Shown here in pieces: positions 25,727-39,223 of a stretch of DNA of 64,000 nt. The notes under the pieces are model-generated. The model was not told where the DNA came from. It did not search any database and saw only the letters and a program-made list of their open reading frames with translations. Numbering within the stretch: position 1 is the stretch's first letter; each line of letters starts with the position of its first letter. The DNA lies in the NCBI GenBank assembly GCA_035041965.1, contig JAPYMA010001902.1, positions 1 through 64,000 on the forward strand. The letters run 5' to 3'. The translations under genes were made by a program, and so were the position numbers. The stretch comes from Anisakis pegreffii (Eukaryota; Nematoda; Chromadorea; Rhabditida; Anisakidae).

Positions 25727-28562
25727 AACAACACTAATAACAATAGTAATATCAGAATTAATAATACTGAATAATAATGGTTGGAGCACTTGGTAAGGTA
25801 AGCAATAACAATAGTATAGTAAATCGCAAATACATTCAACGAGGACAATAGCAGTACTGAAATATTATTGATTGCTTAATTCAAGTTTTAAGCTGAGCTT
25901 AGGGTAAGCATACACAGGGAAAGAGTTGAACGACTGCTGTTACTTGTAGGTTAGATGAACTTCAGTTAAATCATATAAATTGAACAGAGTAAAAATACAT
26001 CGTCCAGCGTTAGCGAAATAGAATATAGAAAATCTGAGCCGAGTGTGAAATGAAGTAGATGTATGAACGAATAAATCGATCAAAAACAGACCAATCAATA
26101 AACCAATTTTTTGTGAAATTATTGTTTGTTTTTCAGATGAATAACATAAAATGAATAAGATGAATCAATAAATGAATGAATTTTAGCGAAGTTAGCAGCA
26201 GCCAATTTAAACTGAATTAACCATTATCTAAATTGAACTAAAGCGGTGATGGGAAGAAATACCAAAATTTGAATGAGAAATACGATCAAGTAAGTATTCA
26301 ACCAACTCTTATACGTATATATGTAATGAAAGTGATGTCAACAGAACGATTTTAGAAATACATATTGGAATGCGACAAGAAATTTTTAATATAATCACAA
26401 AATTGTGTTGTGCTGATGCTGAGACTCAAAAAACTAACGATACACATTTAATAATTCGAGCGACGTCAGAGAGGCACATAAAAGAAAGAAAGAAGTCAAC
26501 GAACGAACCACATGAAATACGCAGATAAGATGCAATAAATTGAGTAGTCACTTCATTTCACTGATTTCATATCACTCACTCACTTTACATCGTGTAATAT
26601 GGCGCCAGAAAGAAATCACTAAATCTGATTGAATTGTTCTGTTCCTTATTGTCGCTCTTCATAGACAATCTCACTATCAGTCTACTCCTCGAATGCTACA
26701 TAGTTCTCATAGTTCATATAACGATCTAAACATCTGTCTACCTGAATCTCATCTGATTTGATCTAATTCTAATAGCTTTACCATTCCTTTCAATCTCATT
26801 TTGCTTAGATTGCTGTTACTCATCTCGGCTTATCTTAAGCTTCATCACATCTTCTATACACGCTTTTACTCATCTCCAGGTGTTGTCTTCTCATTCAACA
26901 ACAATAACAAATTTGCGGTATCATCAACCAGCTGCTAACACTATTGCCAGCATAATCAATCACTTAATTTCTTCGTCTCCTGGTATTTTATGTTATTAAG
27001 CAGAAGTGAGAACTGCCTCAACAAGTACCTTTATCAAGAACAGATAAACAATTATCTTGATTATGCAACGTAGTATAAGACATCATCGTGAAATGGTGAT
27101 CGCTAAATCATTGACCGACATGAAATTCATGAAGACGGATGACTCGGATACTTTCGTGCACTGACACCGTTGGCTGCTTGGGAAGAAAATTATCGGGTGG
27201 TAAAGAATTTGCTATATTATTAGCGATAAAAGAAAGGCATATGCTCATGGTGGGTAATTAATTATAATTAAAATGCCATCTTAACTTTAGCAACCTAAAC
27301 TACAAAATTACTCGGGTAATGAACTAAACCGGAAAAGTTAGGATTTAAAAGAAAGAACAGAGACTGGATGGAGCAACAACAATGGAGAAAACGCCAAGAA
27401 ATTCAAATTAGTCAGCGCGCACAGTTGAATGTATGAGCAAATGAAATTTGGCATAGACAAAACAAACAATTATTAACATCTTCATCAATAACCTTCAATG
27501 AGTAACGTCATATAACAACAATAGCAATGATAATAAGTTGATCAATCAATAAATTAAAAACAATAACGCAACCTTCAAAAGTGAATAATGAAAAGAATGT
27601 TCAATTTTTAAATGAAATCTATCAGAAATCACAAACAACCTACCACCCCGTAAGTTATTTCCCATGATGGCAATGCGATGAGGATTATGATGATAATTCA
27701 GGACGATGACACTCAAATTCCGTAATCCGCTCGCTGCTGCTCAACAGAAAAAAGATGGAGGAGAAAGGTTCGTTATTAGCTGTAATGTTCATAAAAATTT
27801 TCATTAACATTGCAACAAAAAATCCACTTTACATCATCGTCAATATAAGCGCCGTCGTTGACTGCAAAAATAGCAATGTAAATAACATGTACTGATTATT
27901 GCAGCCGCAATAGAGGGCTTGTTCAACGCTCTTATCATGAATGAATTTAATCAACGATAACAATTTAAAGCATCAACTGTTCTAATTCAAATTCAAAACT
28001 TAGAACGCATACGTAATAGCGCTCTTGTAGAAATAATGCAGCAAAGAATAAACACTCGGATAATTCCGGGAATGTGCCATTAATAATCTTATCTCAAGAC
28101 GACAACATTCATCCACCCAAACAAAATCAATCTTCATTATTTCCATTAAGAGGTGATCAAAAACCAACAATAGAAGAGGCCTACCATATGCACTTCTATG
28201 TGGTCACATAAAACACTGACTTACCTCAGGTTGTTAAGAGAACGAATTAAATATATACATATGCATTACGATAGAATACCAATCATCGGCAACGCGAAAC
28301 TAGACTAGAAGCCATTAGGACTTTGAAGACGTTTAGTGAACGCGTCGCAATATATGTGAGAGACCAGGAGAGAGACAGAAAAAGAGAAAGAGAGACGTTA
28401 TGCGCATCTTTGAGCAGGCGTGCGTCTGAGTATCTTCAATCGGCAGCAGTGGGAAGTGATTTGATTGATCTGGTCGTGTTTTGTTTGAGGGAATTTCATT
28501 TTGAAAACGATCAAATATTTTCAGTTCCTTAAAATAATTTTTCAGCTACAAGAACTAGGTAA
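25727..28562. other. Intergenic region between neuralized-like gene and MRPL47
   Basis: The two genes are divergent here. The stretch is AT-rich, contains a third copy of the diverged repeat at 27098-27230, and has a purine-rich (GAGA) tract at about 28360-28395 close to the MRPL47 start. That tract may belong to a promoter. No coding exon was supported; the 69-residue frame at 28323-28532 looks accidental. Confidence 0.5.
27098..27230 (+). repeat. Diverged interspersed repeat, copy 3
   Basis: GATCGCTAAATCATTGACCG, GACGGATGA, CGTGCACTGACACCG and GGAAGAAAATTATCGGGTGG align with copies 1 and 2. There is a longer, different 3' part ending near GCGATAAAAG. Confidence 0.4.
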
Positions 28563-29973
28563 ATGCTATCCAGTATTCGTATTATAGGAGGATCGCAACA
28601 ATTAAAGTAAGTGCGTTGTTGTGTTGTGCTACTTCTTCATTCTTTGATCATAACAATGATTATTCATCACTTTTGTCGATTATGCTCATCGAACATGCTT
28701 CAGTTCAATCAAATTTTTCTTCTTCATTCCATAATGATCAAGCAAGCCCATGTCCAATAATGCTCGTCATACGTATGTGATATCTATTTCCATTAAAACA
28801 ACATGTGGTATGGATAAGTAACAATGAAAACCATGATAACTGAAGATAAAATGAATATCATTTTCATTCATAAGTGTTCAATTTTGTCATTATTTTTACA
28901 GATTAATATGTTCTTCATTCCTTGATCTCCTATATCCAAAGAATATTTCGATAAGTTGCACGAAAAGAATAACAGCAACAGCACTGAAAGATTTTTTTGA
29001 TGATGAAACGAACTTTGGCAAAGCAGAACTTCGACCACGAAAACGACCTGGACGATCTTGGAGTGTCGATGAACTACGGCTGAAATCCAACTCAGATCTC
29101 CATAAATTGTGGTTTGTTTGTTTCTCGATTATTCAGTTTGATCGTAATCGGCAGAACTGGAACGAACTTATATTAACGAATTAATTGCAGGTACGTTCTG
29201 CTAAAAGAAAGAAATATGCTACTTACAATGCAACATGCTTATACAACTCGAGCTAAATATATGCCAAACCCAGAGCGCATTGATCGAATTAAGGAGGTGC
29301 TTGTTAGATTATATTTATTTAGTTACTAGTCGTTTTATTTGTTTTTCAATTAGCAGCGAGTTGTGTTAATTCATTTCAGAGTATGTCGAATATTGAGAAT
29401 GTCGTTCATGAACGTAATGATGCATTTTTTGCGTTAGAAACTGGTCACGGTGCAGATACACCGATGCGAACGGTTACGTCGTTTGCCGGTTTCACATACA
29501 CGTAAACTCATTTATTTATAAATATATGTGTCTTTTTCGCGGAGAAAGAATTAATTTTTAAAACAAATAAATCAAATGCTACTTGCAGAAAGCCAGCAAC
29601 AGAGCATTACATATCAGCTGAGGAGAGCGATAAGAAGGAATATGAGGTTCCATATTTAGATGATGACGCTTATATGATGCAAAAATTGTGGGCTGAGAAA
29701 GAATTTTTGAAACAGAAAGATAAAGTCGATGATGAAACGAGACGAAAATTAGTTAACGATGATATGGTTAGTGTTATCTATTATCTGAAATCTATTAAAT
29801 TATCATAATTTTCAGTGAATTATCATCATTACATTTGAAACCTATGAGCAGAATTATTCGTAGTTCACGAATTTCATTGTATGGTAAGTTAAGTCCTGAA
29901 ACTTTTGAATTTTATTCAGAGAAGATATCGTCGATGTGGCCGTAGATTAATGAATAAAGTCGAGGATTTATAA
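28563..29973 (+). CDS. MRPL47: Mitochondrial large-subunit ribosomal protein L47 (uL29m)
   Basis: Exons 28563-28606, 28902-29111, 29191-29296, 29380-29501, 29589-29766, 29920-29973 join in frame to 237 residues, close to the roughly 250 of animal MRPL47. The protein is a structural component of the mitoribosome exit-tunnel side, homologous to bacterial L29. Recognised blocks are RPGRSWSVDELRLKSNSDLH, KLWYVLLKERNMLLT, PNPERIDRI, EYEVPYLDDDA, and a basic C-terminus (RRYRRCGRR). An N-terminal mitochondrial presequence is plausible (MLSSIRIIGGS). An acceptor (TTTTTCAG) sits about 20 bp before the ATG. Between exons 5 and 6 lies a well-bounded 68-bp segment (29816-29883) whose inclusion would begin with TGA in frame. 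Strand and position give no operon partner. Confidence 0.9.
29816..29883 (+). promoter_or_regulatory. Candidate poison exon in MRPL47
   Basis: The segment is preceded by AATTTTCAG and followed by ATG|GTAAGT, both strong splice signals. It is 68 bp, not a multiple of three, and starts with TGA in the frame left by exon 5. Inclusion would end translation after residue 220, before the basic tail, and could send the transcript to nonsense-mediated decay. This is inference from splice sites only. Confidence 0.4.
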
Positions 29974-32900
29974 ACGAAGATGAATTTATGAACCGATTTT
30001 AATTTGATGATTCGAAGTGATCGTTTTGAAAATTGTTTTCTGGGCGCATTTACTCGATCAATGAATGGAGGAAATAAATGAAAATATTGATTAACTTGGT
30101 GAAAAAGATTTTTCGTTTGCTTCGCTTCAATACGTTCAAATTTCTCTATGATTTCTTAAAACATTCGTTATTTGTTAAAGTTAGTACCGAACGTTGAACT
30201 TTCTACATAGATCTTTCATTCAAATATTTCATTTCAAAATAAACAATTACCTGACCAATTAATTGCTTATGCATCTCATCATCACCATTTCCTATAGCCA
30301 GCATGCATCTCATTAGAAAATCTTATTCCTTCTAGAATGTCCTGACAAGTGTTAAATAGATATTCAGAGGGATTCCAAGCCTGTTGAGTAGTTCACTTTC
30401 GACAAAAGAAAATAGCTAATTAATGTAGGGTTCAAGGGTTATCAACGAGAAAGTGGAGAGAGATCATCAGAGCAGAACCTGATGACTGACTAACTCATCG
30501 ATATCGGAAATGCATGATTTCTTTGGAATTTCGCCTTGTTAACCGTTCACGCACAAAATTCTCGATTTTCGGAAGAAATTGAGAGAGTTGGGTAAGAAGC
30601 TGTGGAGTGGAGGACTGAGAAGGAAGACTAAAAGATTCTTAAATAAATTAATGGATGAAATAACTTGAACAGTTTCAAAATCGAGATATATGAGCCCGGC
30701 ATCATCGAATGATAACAAATAATGGATGTAGGAGAAAGAATTAAAAGACCCATTGAAAGTAACAAAATGAGCGAAGATTTAATCTATAAATAAGGAGAGA
30801 GCTAATAAGCTAGTCATGTTGTTCTTCTACGAAACATGTGACAAGAAACGGAGACTCAAGATAAGTTTGATACTGATGAAGAGAACAGTCAACCTTTCCA
30901 AACTTCACGGTTGAGTAGAATTTCAAATTGACAATGCAGTTCTATGCGTACTGCTGAAATGATTTTCGTTTGGTTATATTAGAGTCATTGGATGCGTTCT
31001 AATAAATTGCTTTGTTTTGTGGAAAAGTTTTACATCTGGGAATTTTTGTGTTAAGATGGTACATAATCTATTCAATCTTTCTCAGCAGTCCCGACAATTT
31101 TATCTCTATTTTTGGGATCCTCGAAATAAGTTTGTTGAAAAATTTTGGTCGTTGCACCGCTTTTGTTGGACGATACTTGTATAAGGTAGAAAGAACGATT
31201 AAGAATTAAAAGCACATGTGGTAAAGACACAATTTGATTCCGATCTATGACTTACTTTCTTTACATCATTTTATTTCATTTTTCGTTGGAATTCATTCGA
31301 CGAATTCAGTTTTTCGTCTCATTAATTCCGTTTTCCTGGTTAATTTACATTATATCTGTGTAAATTTCAGTTTTCTGCGGTATTGAATCTGATCTCTGTA
31401 TGAACGTGAACAGATTGGATGAGAATGTTTATTTGTGTATTTGAGGTGGTATACTATCCGAGACAATAAATTTGTTGATATTTGTGTTAATTTATTGAGT
31501 ATGGTGTATCACCATACGCGTAATGATACACGACGTTCCAAGTAGAGGTAATTGATGCCTTGAAGTGAACAAATTTAATGATGGAACAAATTCAGGTGAA
31601 GAAATTTTGACGGTGAAGATGCAATATATGATATGATAAAGGATATAATAGCATACATAACATAATAAATACTATAGCAGTGCCTAATGCAGTATTAGCA
31701 TCAAGCAAAACGAAATGTAATGATGAAATAAATAAACTTCAAATGAATAATGTGTGCTTGTGAAGAATAAATAATCTAAATTGATAGATGAATGTATAGA
31801 TAGCTAGCTGCTAGTTGGTTATTTAACGTTTTATGTCACCTCCAAGCCACCGACCACCAATCCAAATCAGCCGCCCGATCAAAGCACTTTCATCCAGCCA
31901 TTCTTTACCATGTCATCATCCGTTAATATTACAACCTTATCCAATTATCCCTTATTCATGCCTCTACTTCTAATATATCCACTACAACTACCACTACTAA
32001 CTAAGCATAAGTCATGCAAACGGACAATAAAGGTACTCGATGACGTACTTACAATTAATGTGTATGCACAATGAAGCAGCAGTTGACATCATCTCTAATC
32101 GTCGCGTCGAATCTTCATCCGCTCTTCTTTGAAATTTTGCCATCTTTTTTCATTTGAAAACTTATTCATTTCTTTCAAAGAATTATTCATCACTCATTCA
32201 CTCTTTTAGTTTCTCTCAAATTTCAGATTTACTTTCCCACGTTATTGTTCTACTTGTTTTCACTGGAATAGTAGCCTGCTTCAACCCCACCAATAATCAG
32301 TGCAGTTTCAGATACATAAGAATAGGCATAGAAAAAGTACATAATGATGGTTATAACAAGAAATGAGATGCGATGAAATGATTTGTTTGTTACTTGTTAG
32401 TAAATCATAAAATCAGCAGCAAAAACTTGACAAGCAAGCAAATTTAAGTTATACATCCAACACCACTCACCAATTAAGTTGACTTTTCTTGAAAAATAGT
32501 CACCTCATGTTCTATTATCTACAATATACAATAATAATAGATCACCTTGTTTTGATGTATATTCAATTCGTCGTTACAGCAGCTGTCTCGTTGCCTTGCT
32601 CGGTACCGAATGACGAAATAAAGAAACATTTATTGCAATAGCAATGTTGCTTTTGTTTTATAAAGGAGATGACATTCGCTTATTGCATCGCTGCAGTTCG
32701 AATACTTTTCAACTTGGCTTCTTTTCGTCATCGGTTTCTGAATAGATGCAAAGCCAAAGAAAGTGAAGAGAACAGAACGAATAGTGCATGAAAACTAACA
32801 TCAAAATTGACTAATCGAATGATCAAATGCCACCAAATTCCCTGCACTTCTCTAACAATTTCCGGAATCACTCAACAAGCCAATTCACCAATCCCAACCA

Positions 32901-35307
32901 ACTACTCACAATTCTTCAGTTTCTCAACGACCATGAAATTTTTAGATGTTCATCTTTTTTTTCATTAATTCCTTGCGAAAACTCTCGTTTCCATTTGCCG
33001 TATTTCATCAGTATCAGCACAAGCACAGTAATAGCTGAAGAACACGAATAGGACTAGCAGAAACAAAATTTATCATCATCGTCATCATCATCCAGCAGCG
33101 ATCTGACATTCCGTTCACTCAGTCTCGTCTCGTTCCAACCCATTCTCTTCTCTACTCCCCCGACAAAACACTACCACTCAACGCATCAATCTTATCTTTA
33201 TGTCATCTCATTATTGTTTGCTATGTAAGTTAGTTAATAACCCAGCTAAAGCTAACTAGTACTTATTTTCAAACGTCATAATCATAGTCCTTCAGCGCAA
33301 CGTCGTACACTAGATTGAAAACTGATTGACTAATACACTTGATCTCGTATATTTCGATAATTGGGTCTTAGTTGCGCATCGCTTCCATCAACTTTCCTTT
33401 GAAGTGTACTTTATGGCGATTTAATAATAATTATGGTAATAATATATAATAATAAAATTCTTCAAGACCCATCCCTGCAGAGACCTTCTGCTTTCGTCTC
33501 TGTCTTAAACGCGACTCTTAAATATTGTTGCATTTGAAAGATGAATAAATTGATTTAGCTAATCGTAAGTTCTTAATGCATCTGGGCGGTCAGCCGAAAA
33601 CGGTTAAGAATCACAGCTACAACATTCAAATTATAACTCCTTTTGTAGACGATAAGAATTTCTTAAGCAAGTTTATTGCATTCGTGATGTGTTTCATTGC
33701 ATTCGTGGATCTTGAAGAGGTTTATTGCATTTTCACATATTCGTTACGTATGTTTTCTGATGAAGGCTTGATTAATTCTAGTTTGAACTAGACTAGAATC
33801 AATAGCGAACGATATTGAAAATTAGATCCGTCTACAATAACGAGTGATTGCGAATAGTCAAGGAATCAAAGTGCTAGTTGCACTTGCTAAATACTCCTCA
33901 AAGGCGAAAACAACAATAAAGAACAAAAGCATTAACGACAAGCCTGATTGTACAGTAACAGTCACTGCTTGAACATCAACCAGCAGTGATAGTCAAATCA
34001 GCATTATTTCGTTGATATTCTAGCTACTGATGCGTTCATTGTTACTGCAGTCATTCTCTGCATTAGTACTGGAATGAAGCACTTTGAGTAGCGTTGTAGT
34101 TTGAAGCGAATGGAGACTCATTCATCAATTCCATGGCTGAGTACGTGAACTTATCAAGGATTTCAGTATTCAAACGTCAATTGGATCATTATCGATGTTG
34201 TGCAATTGGCTGCCGTAAAATTATTAATCTCATGAATAAGGGATAAAAGTTTCGTGTTCAGTGGCTAATAATTGATTAATAGGCCGTAAAGGCTATAATA
34301 AAGCATCAGTCGTATGTGTTTTATGCAGTGTTTTTTATGAATTTATGTCATCCAATAACATATTAAAGCAACTGAAGTTTTATGTGTTTGTTGCGTATTA
34401 TTTGTTTTTGAAATGTTAATGTGGTATGCGTATGAGTGGATGCACTCGTAACATATAATCTGTTCACTAGTTTTCGTATTGTCGTGTTACTCGCTGATGT
34501 TGATGCCGATGCTGATGATGACAATGATACTGGTGTATTGCTTATGTCTGTGAAATGACAATCTTTTAATGATATTCGAATCAAAATTAGATTTATCTCA
34601 TTCATTCATTCATTTATTCGGTTTCGTTTTGAGCTGAATTCAACGGGGCACTACTACTTTTATAATTGACGATACACAGCAACAGTGTTTTTGATGCTAG
34701 CAGTAGCAGTAGCAGCAGCAAAAGCAGTAACAACATCAGCATCAGCTTTATAGCTTCTTGTCTCCCTTTCTTACTTAATTGTGGTTGTTTGATCGAGATA
34801 TATATGTATGCATGCATGTATGTATGTTGAAGAGTGGACGGAACAGCACAAAATGAGTATTACTTATAGAAAAAGAACGATAATGAAAATAATGATGAGA
34901 GGAAATGAAAATGAAATGAAGAAAACTAAACGAATTTTCAAATTTTCGATCTAAATTAATCGCTCTCACTAGTTAGTTGCATCGAAAATTTTCCTCTTCC
35001 TAAATGCGACAACGCCAACAATGATTGATTTTCAGTATGGGCACTCATGATAAAATAAATGATGAAATTGATGGACAAATGAATGAACAGATAGATGTAT
35101 AATAAACTGGAGATGGACTTTATTTGCCCACATAATTCTGTCCATTATTCGTACACTTCCAGAATCCAACTTACTATTGAGTCAATACGTTTATTGTTTG
35201 TTACCAATTGTTTGAACTGCTTATTTATTCTTGAAAAGTTGGTGATGCTCAAGATTGTTCTTTTTTTAGCTGGCTGTTCGCTGGCTGTTGCATAGAAGAT
35301 TGTGTCG
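29974..35307. other. Gene-poor intergenic region, MRPL47 to atlastin
   Basis: A possible AATAAA for MRPL47 is at 30073-30078. Beyond it, 5 kb of AT-rich sequence shows no exon I can support. There is an impure CAG/AGT repeat at about 34694-34745 and several short accidental frames. A T-rich acceptor (CTTTTTTTAG, ending near 35270) precedes the atlastin start. Confidence 0.5.
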
Positions 35308-38187
35308 ATGTCTTTTGATTTAACAGCTCCATTTCAAGCTGAATTTAGTATTCGCGATCAAATTGATCATCGACGCAAAGTTAATCCCGTACAGATTTTT
35401 GCTCCACATTCGTCGGACCCGAACCGTTTCAAGTTCAGCGAAAATGCGCTCAATTCAGTGCTTGGACACACTGCAATCGCCAACAAAAAGGCATACGTTT
35501 ACGTCTCATACATTCATCATCAATATTTCATTGCATCTTTTTGGCTATTACTCTTGGGGAAGGTAAAGCGTAATGAACATTTTCTATCTCATCTATAATA
35601 ACTACCCGTCATTCGTTTTCAGGTGGTGATCATAAGTATCGCGGGTGCATTTCGAAAAGGAAAAAGCTTCTTGTTGAATTTCTTCCTCGAGTACTTATAT
35701 TGTTTACAAAAAGCTCAACAGGTGAGCAGTTGGCACGGCACATCCAATGCTGAATACATTTAAACTAGATGTGTGCAAATACAATGAATATGAACATGAG
35801 ATACGAGATGGATCCATCTCGAGAATGTTTTGGTTTGTTTTTTTGTAGAACGATATAGCGCTGGACTGGTTAACGGACGATACTCAAATTCAAGGATTTC
35901 ATTGGCGGAGTGGTGCGAAACGTGATACGACTGGGATTTGGATTTGGGGTGAACCGATTATGATCGATTCAACGAACGGTGAAACGTATGCTGTTTTATT
36001 GGTTAGTTCACTTTTTCAGTTTCACCGCATTCCCAAATTTGAAACGTCGATATTTGCATTCATGAGTTTGATTGTAAACTCATTTGCTTAATGTTGTCTT
36101 ATCAGACTGACCACAAAGCGATTAAAAAGTTCACTTCATTTTGCAGCTTGATACGCAAGGAACGTTCGATAATACGTCCACATATCAATTATGTACAAGT
36201 GCATTCGCACTTTCAACGATGCTTAGTTCAATGCAAATATATAATTTAGTTGACTGTATACAAGAGGACTCATTGAGTCATTTATCATTATTTGTTGAAT
36301 ATGGACGAATGGCACTCAACGAAATGCAACAATTCGGAACACCTTTCCAGGTAGATCCTAATCATAATCCATCGACTAAACAAGACTTGAGTATGGATGG
36401 AGTTCTCAAATTTCAGAGTTTGGTGTTTGTTATACGTGATTTCAAATCACCGGATGAGTTTGCATTTGGTATGGAAGGTGGAAAACGCTATTTGGAATCA
36501 GTATTAAAGAAAACACCCGATCAGGTAACGATAAGCAAGATTTATCGCTGTCATTGATAAGTCTGAAGTTGTTTGAACATGTCATGATCGAAGTGATCAT
36601 ATGCTGAGCACAATTCGTTAGATTTGTCTGCGTGCTACGCATGCAAAATCCTTTTTCAGCCTGAAGAACTGAGAAGTGTTCGTGATCAAATTCATTCGTG
36701 CTTTCAACAAATATTCTGTTATTTGCTGCCACATCCGGGTCATAGAGTCGCAGAACGAAGTTCATTCAAAGGTCATGTGCGAGGTTACTTTTTTTATTCA
36801 TAGTTGCACTCCTTGCTGAATGTAATTGCAACATCATTCATTTTTTGTGCTATTTCTTATCAGATTCTTTCTTTAAGAATGAGATGAAATTTGTTGACTG
36901 GCCAGGTGGCGTTGCTGGAAGAGGAAAAAAATTTAGATCACAATTTTGAATTAATGTAGTTGCAAGGAGGATTCGATTCAAGTGCTTGAAATCCTAAGAG
37001 GATCGACTGATTGACTCATTTGACCCAGAAAAATGATTCAAGAATTAAAATTCTGTGAACAAATGTTTTAGAGCTTCGACCCGTCTTCAGGGAAGAAATC
37101 AAAAAAATGACAGCATCACTCCTCAACCCACATACTCTACAACCTAAAACTGTGAATGGTAAAGTGATGACGTGCCGTAAAATGCTCGACTATTTTAGAG
37201 TAGGGCTTCGTTTGCTTTATTTTTTTCTATTGCGAGTTCCTAAATCTTATTATTGCCTCTAAGAATTCTCATCTCAATTATATGACTGGTTTAATGAGAT
37301 TATTAAGGAATACGCACGTATATTTAGCGGTACCACTTTGCCAGAACCAAGGAACATACTGAACGCGAACGCTCAATTACTTTTTATGGAAGCAGCTAAC
37401 GAAGCAAAAACTGCGTATATACGTGGCATGGATCGAGTCAGTATTTTACGTTCTTTAATTCAAATGAAAATTATGATATATAGAGTTTGCGTTTACAGGC
37501 CTGCTCAACACCACGTATGATGCCTGAGAAACGTTTGTATGAAATTCATATAAAGCATGGCATTACGGCGTTGAATATCTTCGAGAAGTGTCCAAAAATT
37601 GGAAGTAACGAGATTCGTTCAAAAATCCTTGCACGATTGCAGGAAGAACTTAATGTGAGTGAACATTACAACTTAATGAGAGTACAAACGTTTGCTAGCG
37701 AACGTTCAGTATACCTGATTGTTTCAATCCGATTTCGTATTGTGTTCATTAGTTCGAATTGTTTTTTCTTCAGCATGAATTGGAACACTATAAAAGTTTG
37801 AACGAAGATAAACGTGTCACAGGCTGTACGTCTGCTATGATTGCTTGCGGTGATTCAGTACTTCTCGGTAAGTACGCTTGGTATTTCGAGTGTCGAATGC
37901 ACTTCTGAGACGTTCATATACGAGGGTTTTTCTTTCAAATTAATAATGAATCAGTAAGAACGTTTGAGATAGCCAATGAATTAATTCCTTTAGGTGTGGG
38001 ACTAGGCTCTGCAGCGTCAATAGCCGTTGGCGGAGCATGGTTGACTCTGCAAGCAGGTATGGTAAGTGCAGGCGTTGTAGCCATACCGATATCGTTGGGT
38101 GCTCTTCTCGCTATTTGGACTTATGTTTATTTCGAGCCGAAAATTCATTCTTGTTTCAAAGGTGATGAGAAACATGATAACACTTAA
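35308..38187 (+). CDS. atln-1: Atlastin, dynamin-like GTPase of ER membrane fusion
   Basis: Ten exons: 35308-35490, 35623-35721, 35849-36001, 36147-36524, 36660-36783, 37072-37199, 37308-37436, 37499-37654, 37774-37867, 37994-38187, giving 545 residues (family about 540-560). Atlastins tether and fuse ER tubules using GTP. The P-loop is AGAFRKGKS (68-76), the G3 box LDTQG (146-150), and the G4 box RD at 242-243 (FVIRDF), all diagnostic of atlastin/GBP. A helical middle domain follows ([15 protein letters not shown]). A paired membrane hairpin lies near residues 465-525, then a short charged tail. The ATG is the first after an in-frame TAG. Exon 1 must end at a GC donor (AAAAAG|GCATAC) for the G1 region to align. 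A GT donor 72 bp further on would insert 24 residues. The exon 7 start was chosen because it restores the family spacing ([11 protein letters not shown]). Confidence 0.93.
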
Positions 38188-39223
38188 ATGATCGTTAACT
38201 TCTTCATTATTCAATGCGCTAATTTTGTTTTTTTTTGCTGTTGTTGTTTCCTTGAAATTTGAACGAACTATTTCAATAATTTTTCTGAACAGCATAGACT
38301 TTTCGTAAGTCATTCTTGATGAACCATATTTATGGTATTTCCTCAAGAATTCATCGAGTACTGTAGAGAATTGTGCCCCGCCTCATTACATTCGCTGCTG
38401 CCTTACGTAACCCAACTGTTGATTGGTTGTTTGAGATTGAATTGAATTCTGGGCCACACCCCTCATTTCGCTTGATATGGTGGGTGCATAACGCCACTTT
38501 TCCGAAAATAGCTTCGATGATTTACGGAACTAGTCCCAATTAGGGGACATGAAAATGGTGAAGAAATTTGAAATATGACTGCGTGATATCCAGCCCTTAA
38601 AAAATTTTTGAAACCCACAGTCTCAAACTCGATTCCACGGAAAAGAGGAAATAGAAATTATTTATACGAATTTTCGATGAAATCTCTTCTAATTCAATTT
38701 TGTTCAACTCGCTTCACTATTATTGCATTCCTTTGTTGTTGTTGACTGACTGCTTGTTAATGATCACTGATGCGCTAATTCACTTATGTTCAAGCTTGTG
38801 ATGTGCCTTTACATAGAAGTAATTTGGTTCTTGTTCAGACTATTGCATTCGAAAATACTTTGAAGAAATATTTAATCGTTATGGAATTGTAAAGCAAATT
38901 ATAACGAATTTTTATCACACTAATAATTATGTGGAGCCCCAATCGATAATTAGTACGTCGCGGGCTCGATTCCCATTCGCGGGGAGAAGTTTTGCTCGAA
39001 ACCGACTGATGTACCAATGCAACTAATTATTATGATATCACAATTCAAAAAATAATTTCTCATCATGATTTCATATGTGCATCGCAACATATTGTTAGTT
39101 TATTTTTTTGTAGTCCGATTATTACTGTCAGTATTAACAGTTTTTGCTGTTCATTTAGAATTAGCATTTGTATATTTATAATTATCATACATTATCATTA
39201 TCAAAACATATCTGATGAATTCA
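38188..39223. other. Tail-to-tail gap between atlastin and PDZRN-like gene
   Basis: About 1 kb between converging genes. It holds a tRNA B-box-like fragment at 38962-38974 and, near 39099-39104, AATAAA on the minus strand, about 120 bp after the PDZRN-like stop. No coding exon was seen. Confidence 0.5.
39099..39104 (-). terminator. AATAAA poly(A) signal of the PDZRN-like gene
   Basis: Minus-strand AATAAA about 120 bp downstream of the stop codon. Confidence 0.5.

Noticed and set aside
28323..28532. 69-residue frame upstream of MRPL47
   Set aside because: Arg/Glu-rich part comes from a GAGA purine tract; likely promoter or UTR sequence.
29953..29958. AATAAA as MRPL47 poly(A) signal
   Set aside because: It lies inside the last coding exon (Met-Asn-Lys codons).
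28563..38187. Operon linking MRPL47 and atlastin
   Set aside because: More than 5 kb separates them; nematode operon spacing is about 100 bp.
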